From contig JAKSPE010000004.1 in NCBI GenBank assembly GCA_024405015.1, positions 62,001-126,000 of the forward strand: DNA of 64,000 bases, written 5' to 3'. The notes under the pieces are model-generated. The model was not told the DNA's origin, ran no database searches, and saw only the letters and a list, made by a program, of their open reading frames with translations. The DNA is from Sphaerochaetaceae bacterium. Its GTDB lineage: Bacteria > Spirochaetota > Spirochaetia > Sphaerochaetales > Sphaerochaetaceae. A program made the translations under genes and the position numbers. This document shows, one piece after another, positions 1-9,571 of the stretch (its first letter is position 1; every line of letters begins with the position of its first letter).

Positions 1-696
1 CTTGACGCAAGGTAGGGCATTCCCCATGGCAACCCCAATCGGTGCGCTGGCAATCATGGAGGTGTCGTTGTCCCCATCGCCGAAGGCCATGTAGCTGTCT
101 CTTGGGATGCCATAGTAGTCTAGATACTCATGGATGCCTGAAATCTTGTCTCTGCCTGCCGGGGTGATGTCCACACCAGCGTCGCTCCAACGAAGGAAGT
201 TGCAGTCTGGAAGCACGGTTGAAAACCAAGCCTCCTGTTCTGGCCTGATGTAGGAGATTCCAAGGTACACTGGGTTTCCCGTGTACTCCATGATCGGGTG
301 CTTTCCTGCAAGCCCGACGCCAAGACCTTGGATCTGCTTTTCATTGGAGATGTTCAGATACATGCAGTCCTTTTCGACAAGCATGGTTGGAATCTCCTTG
401 TCGTGAAATACCTTCAATAGGTTCTCCAGCCGCTTTCCCTCAAATGCATTGGAACAGAGGATATTTCTGTCCTTGTCCAGACAAATCTGGCCATCGATGG
501 TCACATAGCCGTCAAGGCCAATGGTGTAGACCTCCGGGAACCTGTCCAGCTCGAGTTTGTGCCTTCCGGTTGCCAAGACACAGAGAATGCCCTTCTTGTG
601 AAGCTCTCTTATGGCATCCTTGGCACTTTGTGGGATGCTCATGGTCTTGTGTGAGAACAGGGTCTGGTCAAAATCAAAGAAAACTGCCTGAATCAT
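1..696 (-). CDS. HAD-IIB (Cof-type) phosphatase, partial
   Basis: The gene enters at the left edge and its 3' end is missing; 232 codons are visible. The start MIQAVFFDFDQT carries HAD motif I (D8 and D10). Near the edge a GDGDND motif followed by GVAMGNA is the metal-binding motif IV typical of Cof-like sugar-phosphate or FMN phosphatases, so only a short C-terminal piece is lost. The middle part has the alpha/beta cap of type IIB. It is a paralogue of the HAD gene ending at 55739 (same FFDFD(Q/N)T and SHKT start). There is no Shine-Dalgarno sequence; a TAGACT -10 box lies six bases before the ATG, so the message is probably leaderless. The substrate cannot be told from sequence. Confidence 0.85.
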   Translation of the reverse strand, partial: MIQAVFFDFDQTLFSHKTMSIPQSAKDAIRELHKKGILCVLATGRHKLELDRFPEVYTIGLDGYVTIDGQICLDKDRNILCSNAFEGKRLENLLKVFHDKEIPTMLVEKDCMYLNISNEKQIQGLGVGLAGKHPIMEYTGNPVYLGISYIRPEQEAWFSTVLPDCNFLRWSDAGVDITPAGRDKISGIHEYLDYYGIPRDSYMAFGDGDNDTSMIASAPIGVAMGNALPCVK

Positions 697-702
697 GGCC
701 TA

Positions 703-732
703 AGTCTAATGTGTAAGGACGCTGTGGTGCAA
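703..732 (-). promoter_or_regulatory. Leaderless-type promoter of the HAD gene
   Basis: On the minus strand TTGCAC (732-727), 18 bases, TAGACT (708-703), then six bases to the ATG at 696. Transcription would start at or next to the start codon. This is one of a set of similar promoters in the window. Confidence 0.5.
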
Positions 733-828
733 TGGTGAGAGATGAGTCTTAGCAAAAAGGGGAAAAAAGAAAAACATTTGGAATCGGTGTATTCCAAATT
801 CATTGGTTTTGAGCCATCTGGAATAAAT

Positions 829-868
829 TTTCTCCCAAAATCACAGTTTTTGGGCTTGTTGGGAGAAA
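829..868. repeat. Inverted repeat in intergenic region
   Basis: A 10-base arm TTTCTCCCAA (829-838) is matched by TTGGGAGAAA (859-868). An inner alternative pairing CCCAAAA/TTTTGGG also exists, so two hairpins compete. It lies in the 270-base gap between the HAD gene and carbamate kinase; no role can be assigned. I see no other coding or RNA feature in that gap apart from the terminator at 891-931. Confidence 0.4.
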
Positions 869-890
869 TACTGAAAGATACTACAGCCTG

Positions 891-931
891 AAATAGAAAT
901 GGGACTGTAACATCAGATCTGTTACAGTCCC
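891..931 (-). terminator. Terminator of carbamate kinase gene
   Basis: A perfect 12-base stem GGGACTGTAACA (901-912) / TGTTACAGTCCC (920-931) with a 7-base loop lies 35 bases past the arcC stop. Read leftwards it is followed by an interrupted T-rich run, ATTTCTATTTC. Confidence 0.7.
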
Positions 932-966
932 AAACTGGTCTAATATCTTCTGGAGGCGAATGCCTA

Positions 967-1911
967 TCAGCTCTTGATTTTGGTTCCCTGATCGCCATTG
1001 ATGGCGCTGTACAGATTTTCAGGGTCTGTGATGATACCCATGTTGCCTGTACATTGCACAAAGTCTGTGATTGCCTGGATCTTCGGCAGCATGGAACCTG
1101 GTGCGAAGTGACCCTCTGCCATATACTGCTGTGCTTCAGAAACGGAGATTTCGTCCAGGGCCTTCTGGTTTGGCTTTCCGAAGTTGATGCAGACCTTAGG
1201 GACTGCTGTGGAGATGACGAACATGTCGGCATTGAGGTCCTTTGCAAGCATTGCTGCTGCAAGGTCCTTGTCAATGACAGCCTCGCGTCCACAAAGGGTT
1301 CCGTCGGCAGCCTTGACGACAGGGATTCCTCCACCACCTGCGGCGATGACGATGATGCCGTTGTCCAGAAGGCACTTGATGGTCTGAAGCTCAATGATGG
1401 AGACCGGTTTTGGGGAAGCCACGACACGTCGGTAGCCACGGCCTGCATCTTCGACGACATTCCAGCCATCCTTTTCCTTGTGCTCCATGGCAACCTCTTC
1501 GCTCATGAAGGATCCGATTGGCTTTGTCGGCTTCTGGAAAGAAGGGTCATCGTCCTTGACCTCTACCTGTGTCACGACGGTTGCGATGCCTTTGGAAATG
1601 CCGTCCAGTGCCATCTGGTTGTCCAATGCCATCTGAAGCTGGTAGCCGATGGCGCCCTGTGTATCTGCAACACAGCTGTCAAGTGGAACGGTATGAAGCT
1701 GGTTTGAGGCGATTTCCGCTCGTCGGAGGATGTATCCGACCTGAGGTCCATTGCCGTGTGCAATGACTACACGGTGTCCTGCCTTCACAAGCTTTGCGAT
1801 ATGCTTGGCTGTCTTGTTGGCAGCATCGTACTGGGATTTGACTGTAACATGCTTACTGTCTTCGATAAGTGAATTTCCGCCGATGGCGATGACGATGAGT
1901 TTGCTGTCCAT
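967..1911 (-). CDS. arcC: Carbamate kinase
   Basis: A 314-residue cytoplasmic enzyme of the amino-acid kinase fold; it transfers phosphate between carbamoyl phosphate and ADP, giving ATP in arginine/agmatine or purine fermentation. The N-terminal IAIGGNSL glycine loop, HGNGPQVG (about 53-60), AAGGGGIPV and the DKDLAAAMLA segment are the family's signature stretches, and the length matches the usual 310. The ATG has AGAGGT six bases upstream. It stands alone: no arginine deiminase or ornithine carbamoyltransferase is seen within the window, so the carbamoyl phosphate source is not shown. Identification is secure. Confidence 0.95.
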   Translation of the reverse strand: MDSKLIVIAIGGNSLIEDSKHVTVKSQYDAANKTAKHIAKLVKAGHRVVIAHGNGPQVGYILRRAEIASNQLHTVPLDSCVADTQGAIGYQLQMALDNQMALDGISKGIATVVTQVEVKDDDPSFQKPTKPIGSFMSEEVAMEHKEKDGWNVVEDAGRGYRRVVASPKPVSIIELQTIKCLLDNGIIVIAAGGGGIPVVKAADGTLCGREAVIDKDLAAAMLAKDLNADMFVISTAVPKVCINFGKPNQKALDEISVSEAQQYMAEGHFAPGSMLPKIQAITDFVQCTGNMGIITDPENLYSAINGDQGTKIKS

Positions 1912-2071
1912 GTGTAACCTCTTTACTAAATGCTACCACTTTTGCAACAAAATGCAACAATTTTCTTTCAGGATTTCATTCGCAGAAAACTCCAAGACCA
2001 ATGCGGATAAAAAAGGAAAGGTGTCCTCATAACTTGTTTTTTTATCGTTTATCCAATACCTTTATATAGTT

Positions 2072-3676
2072 ATGAAAAATGTAGTTATCATTGGTAGACC
2101 AAACGTCGGAAAATCGACCTTATTCAATAGACTTGTCGGAAAGAGAAGGGCAATCACAGACCCAACCCCTGGTGTCACAAGAGACCCGATCTCTGAACGA
2201 TGGATCCTCAACGGACATGCCGTGAACCTCACCGACAGCGGTGGAGTCAAACTGGACCTCGAGGGCTTTGACGAGCTCGTCTCCAAGAAGAGCCTTTCTC
2301 TTCTGGACGATGCAGATGCCATCCTTTTCATGATGGACTGCACCGAGGTCACACCTGAGGACCAGATGCTTCTCAAGACTCTCAGACCATACACAGACAA
2401 GATCGTCATGGTCGTCAACAAGATCGATGACCCAACCCGTGAAGACCTGATCTGGAACTATTTCTCCTATGGCTATCAGCGCATTGTCGGAATTTCCTCC
2501 TCCCACGGTCTTGGCATCGACAACCTCGAGGAGACCCTCATGGGTATGCTGGACCTGGACGATGACACCGATGATGTCGAGGCTCTTCAGGCAGAAGAGG
2601 ACAGACACAGCATCAAGCTGGCGGTTCTCGGAAAGCCGAACACAGGAAAGAGTACACTTACCAACCTTCTGACCGGTATGGACCTTTCCATTGTCAGTCC
2701 GATCGCCGGTACCACACGAGACGTTGTGAAGGGTGGCTTCAGCTACAAGGGCAACGAGTTCACCATCCTTGACACCGCAGGAATCCGCAGAAAGTCCAAG
2801 GTCGAGGAGGACGTTGAGTACTACTCCGTCAACAGAGCCATCAAGACAATCGATGAAGCCGATGTCGTGCTTCTTGTCGTCGATATCATCGAGGGCCTTT
2901 CCGAGCAGGACAAGAAGATTGCCAACCTCATCGTCCGAAGAGGCAAGGGTGTCATCATCGTTCTGAACAAGACAGACCTTCTGAAGGGAATTCCAAACGA
3001 AAGGCAGGCAATCGAGGACAGAATCCGTTTCCAGTTCCCGATTCTGAACTTCGCACCAATCAAGTTCATCTCTGCCGCAACCGGTGATGAGATCGGTCCT
3101 ATGCTGGACATGGTTCTCAAGATCAACACCCAGCTTGGCAAGAGAATCGATACTGGTGTTCTCAACACAGCACTCAAGGCATGGGGCGAGGCTTACCAGC
3201 CACCACGTGGAGCCGAGGGACACTACAAGGTCTACTACGGTACACAGATCTCCGCACAGCCGGTCAAGTTCCTGTTCTTCATCAACCGAAAGAAGGACTT
3301 CCCTCAGGTTTATGTGCAGTATCTGAAGAACTGCATCCGACGTGATCTGGGCTTTGCCGATGTCACTGTCGAGATCAACCTCCGCGAAAGGGAGCGCAGC
3401 GAAAGCAACAACAAGCTTGGTCAGAAGGCAAAGGTCAAGTCCGCCGAAGAGCGTGCTGCTGAGCTTGAGGCCAAAAAGCCTGCTTCCCGTGGTGCCCAGA
3501 GAGCCGCAGCCGCAAAAGCCGCAGCCACTGCAAAGCCGGCCTCCAAGGGTGGAAAGGCCAAGGCAAAGCCTGCAGCCAAGAAGGTTGGTGCAAAGGCCAA
3601 GGCCATTGCCGTGCAGAATGCAAGAGCCACCTATCGCCAGTCAAAGACCGCAAAGACAGCAAAGCGAGGAAAGTGA
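2072..3676 (+). CDS. der: Ribosome biogenesis GTPase Der (EngA)
   Basis: Tandem-G-domain GTPase needed for 50S subunit assembly. First domain: P-loop GRPNVGKST (residues 8-16) and NKID near 115. Second domain: GKPNTGKST near 188, DTAG switch II, NKTD near 297. A KH-like C-terminal domain follows to about 440. The remaining ~85 residues form a lysine/alanine-rich basic tail (repeats of AAAKAA, KAKAKPAAKK), making the protein 534 residues against about 440-490 usually. No Shine-Dalgarno sequence precedes the ATG. The HAD gene begins three bases after the stop, suggesting an operon continuing to 5654. Confidence 0.96.
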   Translation: MKNVVIIGRPNVGKSTLFNRLVGKRRAITDPTPGVTRDPISERWILNGHAVNLTDSGGVKLDLEGFDELVSKKSLSLLDDADAILFMMDCTEVTPEDQMLLKTLRPYTDKIVMVVNKIDDPTREDLIWNYFSYGYQRIVGISSSHGLGIDNLEETLMGMLDLDDDTDDVEALQAEEDRHSIKLAVLGKPNTGKSTLTNLLTGMDLSIVSPIAGTTRDVVKGGFSYKGNEFTILDTAGIRRKSKVEEDVEYYSVNRAIKTIDEADVVLLVVDIIEGLSEQDKKIANLIVRRGKGVIIVLNKTDLLKGIPNERQAIEDRIRFQFPILNFAPIKFISAATGDEIGPMLDMVLKINTQLGKRIDTGVLNTALKAWGEAYQPPRGAEGHYKVYYGTQISAQPVKFLFFINRKKDFPQVYVQYLKNCIRRDLGFADVTVEINLRERERSESNNKLGQKAKVKSAEERAAELEAKKPASRGAQRAAAAKAAATAKPASKGGKAKAKPAAKKVGAKAKAIAVQNARATYRQSKTAKTAKRGK

Positions 3677-3678
3677 GC

Positions 3679-4407
3679 ATGTCATACAAAGCGATCTGCT
3701 TTGACATTGATGGTACACTTTACCCAATAGGCGTGATGAATCGCAGGATTCTGCGCCTTAGCGTGCTTCATCCTGTCTTTGGGGTGAAGTATCGAAAAAA
3801 CCGTCATGAGTTCAGACGCTGCCAGGGAGCCTTCACACAGAAGGTTCCTTTGCGCTGGCGCGAGGCCATGATTTTGCAGAACACAACGGGAGACGAGCCG
3901 TCCAAAGCCTTTTGTGAGGACGACTACCGAGGCACCTATGACAAACTTCAGAGGTGCATCTACGCTCCTATGAGAAGACTGTATGCAAAGACAAAGACCT
4001 TTGACGGGGTGGCAAAGACGCTTTCTGCCATTCGTGCCAAGGGACTGAAGGTTGGTGTGTTCACCGATTTTCCTCTGTTTGACAACAAACTTGAGGGGCT
4101 AGGGATTGCGCACCTTGTGGATTTTGCAGCGTCCAGCGACGATGTGGGGTACCTGAAACCAGATACACACTGTCTGCAATATCTGCTATATAATCTTAAG
4201 ATGGATGCCAAGGACGTCCTTTATGTCGGCGACAGCTACGACAAAGATATCCTGGGCTCTCATGCAGCCGGCATTGATGCCGTGCTTGTGAATGTCAGAA
4301 GATCCGATCTCGCTGACAGTGCAAAAAGGTATCCGCTAGCCAAGGCGGTCTTTTGCACCTGGAGCGATTTCGATGCATGGCTTATGGCCAATATGGGGGA
4401 AGACTGA
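3679..4407 (+). CDS. HAD family hydrolase (type IA)
   Basis: A 242-residue HAD phosphatase: motif I DIDGTLYP (about 7-14), motif II TD in GVFTDFP, a lysine in YLKPD (motif III) and GDSYDKDILG (motif IV). This layout with a helical cap fits the YjjG/PGP-like type IA group. ATG at 3679 is preferred to the GTG at 3673 because GAGGA (3666-3670) lies eight bases before the ATG. The stop overlaps the next start (TGATG), so it is translationally coupled to the coiled-coil gene. Substrate unknown. Confidence 0.85.
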   Translation: MSYKAICFDIDGTLYPIGVMNRRILRLSVLHPVFGVKYRKNRHEFRRCQGAFTQKVPLRWREAMILQNTTGDEPSKAFCEDDYRGTYDKLQRCIYAPMRRLYAKTKTFDGVAKTLSAIRAKGLKVGVFTDFPLFDNKLEGLGIAHLVDFAASSDDVGYLKPDTHCLQYLLYNLKMDAKDVLYVGDSYDKDILGSHAAGIDAVLVNVRRSDLADSAKRYPLAKAVFCTWSDFDAWLMANMGED

Positions 4408-5654
4408 TGCCTTACGTTTCCACAATGCTTCCTGTGCTGCTTCCGATAGCACTGTTTGTTGTCACTCTCATCATCATCTTCACGCTCCGCTCCAGCGATA
4501 AGAGAAGCAAGAGCCTCAACAACGTCAAGAAGCTCCTTGATATCTACAAGAGCAACATTGAAGACAGCGATAACAATTTCAAGCAGTATGCCAGTGAACT
4601 TGAGCAGACCATCGCCAAGAAGGATGCCGAGGTCAAGGATCTGATCCAGACCGTCAACAGCCAGCTTGGAGAGCTCAGATCCTACTCAGAGGACCTGGTC
4701 CGACTCAAGAATGCCATGGAGACCTACCGCGAGGCACTGGAAGGTCTGGCACGACTGACAAACGATGCCGACGACAAGGTTCAGACCGTCCAGAACGAAG
4801 TGGACAGACTGGATAAGGTCCGTGGTGTCATCGACGGTTTCCGTCAGGATATGAAGGATGCCGATGAGCACCTCAGAAAGCATGAGCAGCGTGTCATCCA
4901 GCTTGAGCGCGAGTCCGTGGGCAGAATGAACGATGCCGTCAGCGAAACCGACAGCAGCATGGATGAGGCCATGGCAGGTCTTCACCGCGAAAGCGAGGAG
5001 ATCTTTGACGAGTTCAAGGCAAAGACCGACAAGGATACCGAGCTCAGACTGCGTAAGATTGATGATGCCTTCCAGGCTGTCATCCACACCGTCCAGCAGT
5101 TCTTCGGAGAGCTTGAGGCCAAGATCGAGGAGGCTGAGGGTGTTGCAGAACGCCTGACAGGCCTTTCCTCTGAGAAGTCTGCTACCTTGCCAGCAGAACC
5201 AAGCCATAACACCGAGAGTGCCGCTGTTGTCAGAAGCTTCTTTGCTGGTGCTGAGATTGCAGACCCTGCAGCCCAGGCTCCAAAGACCGATGACATGCCT
5301 AAGGCCGACATTGTCATGCCGAAGTTCAAGGCTCCTGTCTTCACGCCGAAGCAGGACAACGAAATGGAGACGGAGATCGAGGATGACGTACAGCCAGAGG
5401 CTGAGTACGTCTCTTCCCAGGGCGATGACTTTGCCGCATTCGGCGGTGTTGTCGATGAGCCTTCCGACCTCCGTGGCATGGATATCATGGATATGGATTT
5501 CAGCTCCATGTCCGATTCCCATGAGGATGAGAATGAGCTTCCATCCTGGGTCCGGGCAAAGGCCGATGACCAGCCAAAGGCCGACAAGAGCCGTTGGGAG
5601 ACCTATGGCGAAGAGGAAGTCATAAGTTTTGATGATGACTCCTTGGACAAGTGA
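4407..5654 (+). CDS. Membrane-anchored coiled-coil protein
   Basis: 415 residues. Start ATG 4407 overlaps the upstream stop and follows a GGGGGA ribosome site. Residues about 8-27 (LPVLLPIALFVVTLIIIFTL) are one transmembrane helix, followed by a long charged heptad-like segment to about residue 255 (many E, K, R, L; few prolines) and then an acidic, proline-containing, probably disordered tail ending in FDDDSLDK. I recognise no enzyme. It resembles the single-span coiled-coil proteins common in spirochaetes; a structural or cell-envelope/cytoskeletal role is inference. It lies just ahead of grpE, which has its own promoter. Confidence 0.75.
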   Translation: MPYVSTMLPVLLPIALFVVTLIIIFTLRSSDKRSKSLNNVKKLLDIYKSNIEDSDNNFKQYASELEQTIAKKDAEVKDLIQTVNSQLGELRSYSEDLVRLKNAMETYREALEGLARLTNDADDKVQTVQNEVDRLDKVRGVIDGFRQDMKDADEHLRKHEQRVIQLERESVGRMNDAVSETDSSMDEAMAGLHRESEEIFDEFKAKTDKDTELRLRKIDDAFQAVIHTVQQFFGELEAKIEEAEGVAERLTGLSSEKSATLPAEPSHNTESAAVVRSFFAGAEIADPAAQAPKTDDMPKADIVMPKFKAPVFTPKQDNEMETEIEDDVQPEAEYVSSQGDDFAAFGGVVDEPSDLRGMDIMDMDFSSMSDSHEDENELPSWVRAKADDQPKADKSRWETYGEEEVISFDDDSLDK

Positions 5655-5655
5655 C

Positions 5656-5684
5656 TTGACGATTGCTGAAACCGTAATTACTTT
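5656..5684 (+). promoter_or_regulatory. Promoter of grpE
   Basis: TTGACG (5656-5661), 17 bases, TACTTT (5679-5684). The same TTGACG with a 17-base spacer precedes dnaK. No CIRCE (HrcA) inverted repeat is visible here. Confidence 0.5.
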
Positions 5685-5702
5685 ACGTTTACCGGAGTAG
5701 AT

Positions 5703-6311
5703 ATGAAGAAAAAGACTGAAGAGAAGAACGAAAAAGAGCTTGAGCAGGAGGTTCTCAAAGAGGAACCTGTCTGTGAAGCAGAGAATGAGGCAACTGAGGC
5801 ATCTGAAGAACAGAAGCAGGAAGAGGAGCAGGTCTCCCCAGAAGAGCTTCTGCAGAACCAGGTCAATGAGCTTCAGAAGGCAAACGCTGAACTGATGGAC
5901 CAGATGATCCGTCGTCAGGCTGAGCTTGAGAACTACAGAAAGCGCCTGATCCGTGACAAGGAAGAGGCTGTTCAGTTCGCCAACGCCAAACTCATCGAAG
6001 ACCTTCTTACCTTCCTGGACAATATGGACAGAGCACTTGCTGTGGCAAAGAACGGCGGTGATGTGAAAAGCCTCATCGAAGGTCTTGAGATGTCACAGAA
6101 CCAGCTCTACTCAACACTGGACAAGAACTGGGGACTCAAGACCATCGAGTCTGTGGGCAAGGAGTTCGATCCGATGCTCCACGAGGCCTGCATGATGGCA
6201 ATTGACGAGAGCCTTGAGAAGGAGACAGTTCTGGAGGAATTCCAGAAGGGTTACACACTCCATGAGAGAGTCATCCGCCCTGCAAAGGTGAAAATCGGAA
6301 AACCAGAGTAA
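5703..6311 (+). CDS. grpE: Nucleotide exchange factor GrpE
   Basis: 202-residue co-chaperone that releases ADP from DnaK. A very acidic, glutamate-rich N-terminus (to about 55) leads into a long dimerising helix (ELQKANAELMDQMIRRQAELENYRKR), then the compact beta domain ending in VIRPAKVKIGKPE, the conserved GrpE C-terminus (R-P-A-x-V). GGAG five bases before the ATG is a good ribosome site. Order grpE-dnaK-dnaJ is the common one; hrcA is not adjacent. Confidence 0.96.
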   Translation: MKKKTEEKNEKELEQEVLKEEPVCEAENEATEASEEQKQEEEQVSPEELLQNQVNELQKANAELMDQMIRRQAELENYRKRLIRDKEEAVQFANAKLIEDLLTFLDNMDRALAVAKNGGDVKSLIEGLEMSQNQLYSTLDKNWGLKTIESVGKEFDPMLHEACMMAIDESLEKETVLEEFQKGYTLHERVIRPAKVKIGKPE

Positions 6312-6328
6312 AAAAATCTGATTATCAT

Positions 6329-6357
6329 TTGACGAATCTCAATGGTGCAAGTAAATT
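6329..6357 (+). promoter_or_regulatory. Promoter of dnaK
   Basis: TTGACG (6329-6334), 17 bases, TAAATT (6352-6357) in the 89-base gap between grpE and dnaK, so dnaK can be transcribed apart from grpE. A strong TTAGGAGAAAA ribosome site follows. Confidence 0.55.
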
Positions 6358-6400
6358 AGCATAGAAAACTTAAATGGATACAATTTAGGAGAAAACATAT

Positions 6401-8320
6401 ATGGGAAAGATTATCGGTATTGACCTTGGAACAACAAACAGCTGTGTTGCTGTCATGGATGGTTCCGAGCCAGTCGTAATGGCAAATTCTGAGGGACAGA
6501 GAACTACCCCTTCAATCGTCGGTTTCACAGCAAAGGGTGATCGCCTTGTCGGTCAGCCAGCAAAGAACCAGATTGTCACAAACGCAGAGAACACAGTCTT
6601 CTCAATCAAGCGTTTCATGGGACACAAGTACAGAGAGGTTCCAAGTGAACTCTCCATGATTCCTTACAAGGTCGTTTCCGGTCCAAGTGATGCTGTTAGA
6701 GTCTCCATCAGAGACAAGGAGTACAGCCCAGAGGAGATTTCAGCAAATATTCTCCAGAAGATGAAGAAGACTGCTGAGGATTATCTTGGTGAGCCTGTCA
6801 CAGAGGCAGTCATCACAGTTCCTGCATACTTCAACGACGCACAGAGACAGGCAACAAAGGATGCCGGTAAGATCGCTGGTCTTGATGTCAAGAGAATCGT
6901 CAACGAGCCAACCGCTGCCGCTTTGGCATATGGATTCGGCAAGGACAACTCCAAGGACGAGAAGATCGCTGTCTACGACCTCGGTGGTGGTACATTCGAT
7001 ATCTCCATTCTCGAGCTTGGTGACGGTGTTTTCGAAGTCAAGTCAACAAACGGTGATACACACCTTGGTGGAGATAACTTCGACCAGAGAATCATCGAGT
7101 GGATGGTCAGCAACTTCAAGAAGGAGACAGGCATTGACCTCACAACAGACAAGATGGCTCTGCAGAGACTTAAGGAAGCAGCAGAGAAGGCTAAGATCGA
7201 GCTTTCCAACTCCTCTTCCACAGACATCAACCTGCCATTCATCTCCGCTGATGCAACAGGTCCAAAGCACCTTCAGATGACACTTTCCAGAGCAGCTTTC
7301 GAGCAGATGGTCGACGATCTCATCGAGAGAACAAAGATCCCATGCCAGAACGCACTCAGAGATGCTGGTCTTTCCGCATCTGACATTGACGAGGTCATCC
7401 TTGTTGGTGGATCCACACGTGTTCCAAAGGTTCAGGAAGTCGTCAAGGCACTGTTCGGCAAGGAGCCTCACAAGGGTGTTAACCCAGACGAAGTCGTTGC
7501 CATGGGTGCGGCCATCCAGGGTGGAATCCTCGGCGGTTCCGTCAAGGACGTCCTGCTTCTTGATGTCACACCACTGTCACTCGGAATCGAGACACTCGGT
7601 GGCGTCACAACAAGACTCATTGAGAGAAACACAACCATTCCTACCAGAAAGAGCCAGGTTTTCTCAACAGCCGCTGACGGACAGACTGCAGTAAGCATCC
7701 ATGTCCTGCAGGGTGAGCGTGAGATGGCAGCCCAGAACAGAACACTCGGAACATTCGACCTTGTCGGAATTCCAGCAGCTCCACGTGGAGTCCCACAGAT
7801 TGAGGTTACTTTCGACATCGATGCCAACGGTATCGTCCATGTTTCCGCAAAGGACCTCGGAACCGGTAAGGAGCAGAGCATCCAGATTCAGAGCTCAAGC
7901 GGACTCGATGAGAGCGAGATTGAGAAGATGGTCAAGGAAGCAGAGATGCACGCTGAAGAGGATAAGAAAGAGCGTGAGAAGATCGATGTCCGCAACAACG
8001 CAGACAGCATGGTCTACCAGACAGAGAAGGCAATGAAGGACTACGGCGACAAGGTTGCTGCAGCTGACAAGGCTTCCATCGAGTCTGCACTTTCTGACCT
8101 CAAGGCAGTTCTTGCCAACCAGAGCGCAACTGTTGAGGAGATCAAGGCCAAGACAGAGGCTCTGCAGAACGCTTCCTACAAGCTCGCTGAAGAGATGTAC
8201 AAGAATGCCAACCCGCAGGGTGGTGCAGGTCCTCAGGGACCTCAGGGTGGCCCACAGGCTGGTCCTCAGGGTCCAGGCGCTGCAGGCGCATCTGATGCCG
8301 ACTACGAGGTTGTCGACTGA
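6401..8320 (+). CDS. dnaK: Chaperone protein DnaK (Hsp70)
   Basis: 639 residues, full length. ATPase domain with [10 protein letters not shown] (about 5-14), [15 protein letters not shown], and the second phosphate loop DLGGGTFD; substrate domain from about 390; helical lid; C-terminal Gly/Pro/Gln-rich linker and an acidic end (ADYEVVD) that binds partners. Codon use is strongly biased to C-ending codons and AGA for Arg, as expected for a highly expressed gene. It works with GrpE upstream and DnaJ downstream in folding and heat-shock recovery. Confidence 0.98.
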   Translation: MGKIIGIDLGTTNSCVAVMDGSEPVVMANSEGQRTTPSIVGFTAKGDRLVGQPAKNQIVTNAENTVFSIKRFMGHKYREVPSELSMIPYKVVSGPSDAVRVSIRDKEYSPEEISANILQKMKKTAEDYLGEPVTEAVITVPAYFNDAQRQATKDAGKIAGLDVKRIVNEPTAAALAYGFGKDNSKDEKIAVYDLGGGTFDISILELGDGVFEVKSTNGDTHLGGDNFDQRIIEWMVSNFKKETGIDLTTDKMALQRLKEAAEKAKIELSNSSSTDINLPFISADATGPKHLQMTLSRAAFEQMVDDLIERTKIPCQNALRDAGLSASDIDEVILVGGSTRVPKVQEVVKALFGKEPHKGVNPDEVVAMGAAIQGGILGGSVKDVLLLDVTPLSLGIETLGGVTTRLIERNTTIPTRKSQVFSTAADGQTAVSIHVLQGEREMAAQNRTLGTFDLVGIPAAPRGVPQIEVTFDIDANGIVHVSAKDLGTGKEQSIQIQSSSGLDESEIEKMVKEAEMHAEEDKKEREKIDVRNNADSMVYQTEKAMKDYGDKVAAADKASIESALSDLKAVLANQSATVEEIKAKTEALQNASYKLAEEMYKNANPQGGAGPQGPQGGPQAGPQGPGAAGASDADYEVVD

Positions 8321-8352
8321 TAGGCGGGAAAAGCTCGCAAACCAACAGCAAA

Positions 8353-8377
8353 GGCCGGTCCATATGACCGGCTTTTG
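8353..8377 (+). terminator. Hairpin terminator between dnaK and dnaJ
   Basis: GCCGGTC (8354-8360) - CATAT - GACCGGC (8366-8372) followed by TTTTGTGTGT. It would end or reduce dnaK transcripts before dnaJ, giving more DnaK than DnaJ. Confidence 0.7.
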
Positions 8378-8425
8378 TGTGTACTAATCCATTCATTTCT
8401 GTTACCTTACAGATGGAAGGGCAAT

Positions 8426-9556
8426 ATGGCTGATAAAAGAGACTATTACGAAGTGCTTGGAGTTTCCAAGAGCGCTACAAAAGAAGAGATCAAGAAGGCA
8501 TACAGAAAGCTTGCCATTGAGAATCACCCGGATAAGAACCCTGGTGACAAGGCGGCGGAAGACAGATTCAAGGAGGCTACTGAGGCCTATGAGGTTCTGT
8601 CCGATGACACAAAGAGAAAGAACTATGATGCCTATGGATTCGCTGGTGTAGACGGACAGCAGGGAGGCTTCGGCGGAGCTGCCTACAGGGACTTCAGCGA
8701 TCTGTTCTCCGGTGGTGGATTTGGCAGCATCTTCGAGGATCTGTTCGGCTTTGGCGGCGGTTCCACACGCTCAAGAGCACAGAGCAATCCGAATGTCGGT
8801 CAGAGCATCCGTGTCAACATTGAGGTGGATCTTCAGGACATTGTCCAGGACTTCAAGAAGGAGATGACCTATTCTCACCAGGTCGCTTGTGAGGCTTGTC
8901 ACGGAACCGGCTCTGCAAAGGGAGCCTCCTCCAACAAGACATGCCCGACTTGTGGTGGTGTAGGCCAGATTCGACAGTCCAACGGATTCTTTGCCATGTC
9001 CAGAACCTGTCCAACTTGTGGTGGTCGAGGATCTGTCATTTCCGATCCATGTCCGAACTGCCATGGAAACGGCACCATCCGAAAGAGCCAGACTCTCAAG
9101 ATCAAGATTCCAGCAGGAATCGAGAGCGGAAGCGACATCATCATCCCGCAGATGGGTAACGCTGTTGCCAACTGCGCAACCCCTGGCGACCTCTATGTCC
9201 GTGTGAATGTCAGACCTCACAAGTATTTTGTCAGAAGCGGAGAGGACCTTTATGTCCAGATTCCAATCTCCATGACTCAGGCTGCTCTCGGACTTGATGT
9301 GGATGTCAAGAACCTGGAAGGGGAGAGTGTCCGAATCAACATCCCTGCAGGAATCCAGAACGGAAAGATCATCCGCGTCCGCAACCAGGGCCTTCCACGA
9401 TACAAGAACATCAATTCCAAGGGCGATATGTATGTGAAGGTTCAGATCGAGACACCGAAGAGACTGAGTCTCAAGGCCAAAAAGATCATGAAGGACCTTT
9501 CAGATGAGATGGGTGAGAACACCTGCCCAACTCCAGTACCATTTGAGAACGACTGA
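8426..9556 (+). CDS. dnaJ: Chaperone protein DnaJ (Hsp40, type I)
   Basis: 376 residues. J-domain at the N-terminus with HPD at residues 34-36; Gly/Phe-rich stretch about 75-115; four zinc-binding CxxCxGxG-type repeats ([32 protein letters not shown]) about 154-220; C-terminal substrate-binding beta domain. ATG 8426 ([12 protein letters not shown]) is chosen over an upstream in-frame start because GGAAGGG lies just before it and the J-domain begins at residue 5. Stimulates DnaK ATPase. Confidence 0.97.
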   Translation: MADKRDYYEVLGVSKSATKEEIKKAYRKLAIENHPDKNPGDKAAEDRFKEATEAYEVLSDDTKRKNYDAYGFAGVDGQQGGFGGAAYRDFSDLFSGGGFGSIFEDLFGFGGGSTRSRAQSNPNVGQSIRVNIEVDLQDIVQDFKKEMTYSHQVACEACHGTGSAKGASSNKTCPTCGGVGQIRQSNGFFAMSRTCPTCGGRGSVISDPCPNCHGNGTIRKSQTLKIKIPAGIESGSDIIIPQMGNAVANCATPGDLYVRVNVRPHKYFVRSGEDLYVQIPISMTQAALGLDVDVKNLEGESVRINIPAGIQNGKIIRVRNQGLPRYKNINSKGDMYVKVQIETPKRLSLKAKKIMKDLSDEMGENTCPTPVPFEND

Positions 9557-9571
9557 TAGATAGGAGAACGT

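Noticed and set aside
2120..3223. A 367-codon minus-strand frame opposite der
   Set aside because: Antisense to two complete G domains.
5656..5702. CIRCE/HrcA site before grpE
   Set aside because: No TTAGCACTC-N9-GAGTGCTAA-like inverted repeat is present there or before dnaK.
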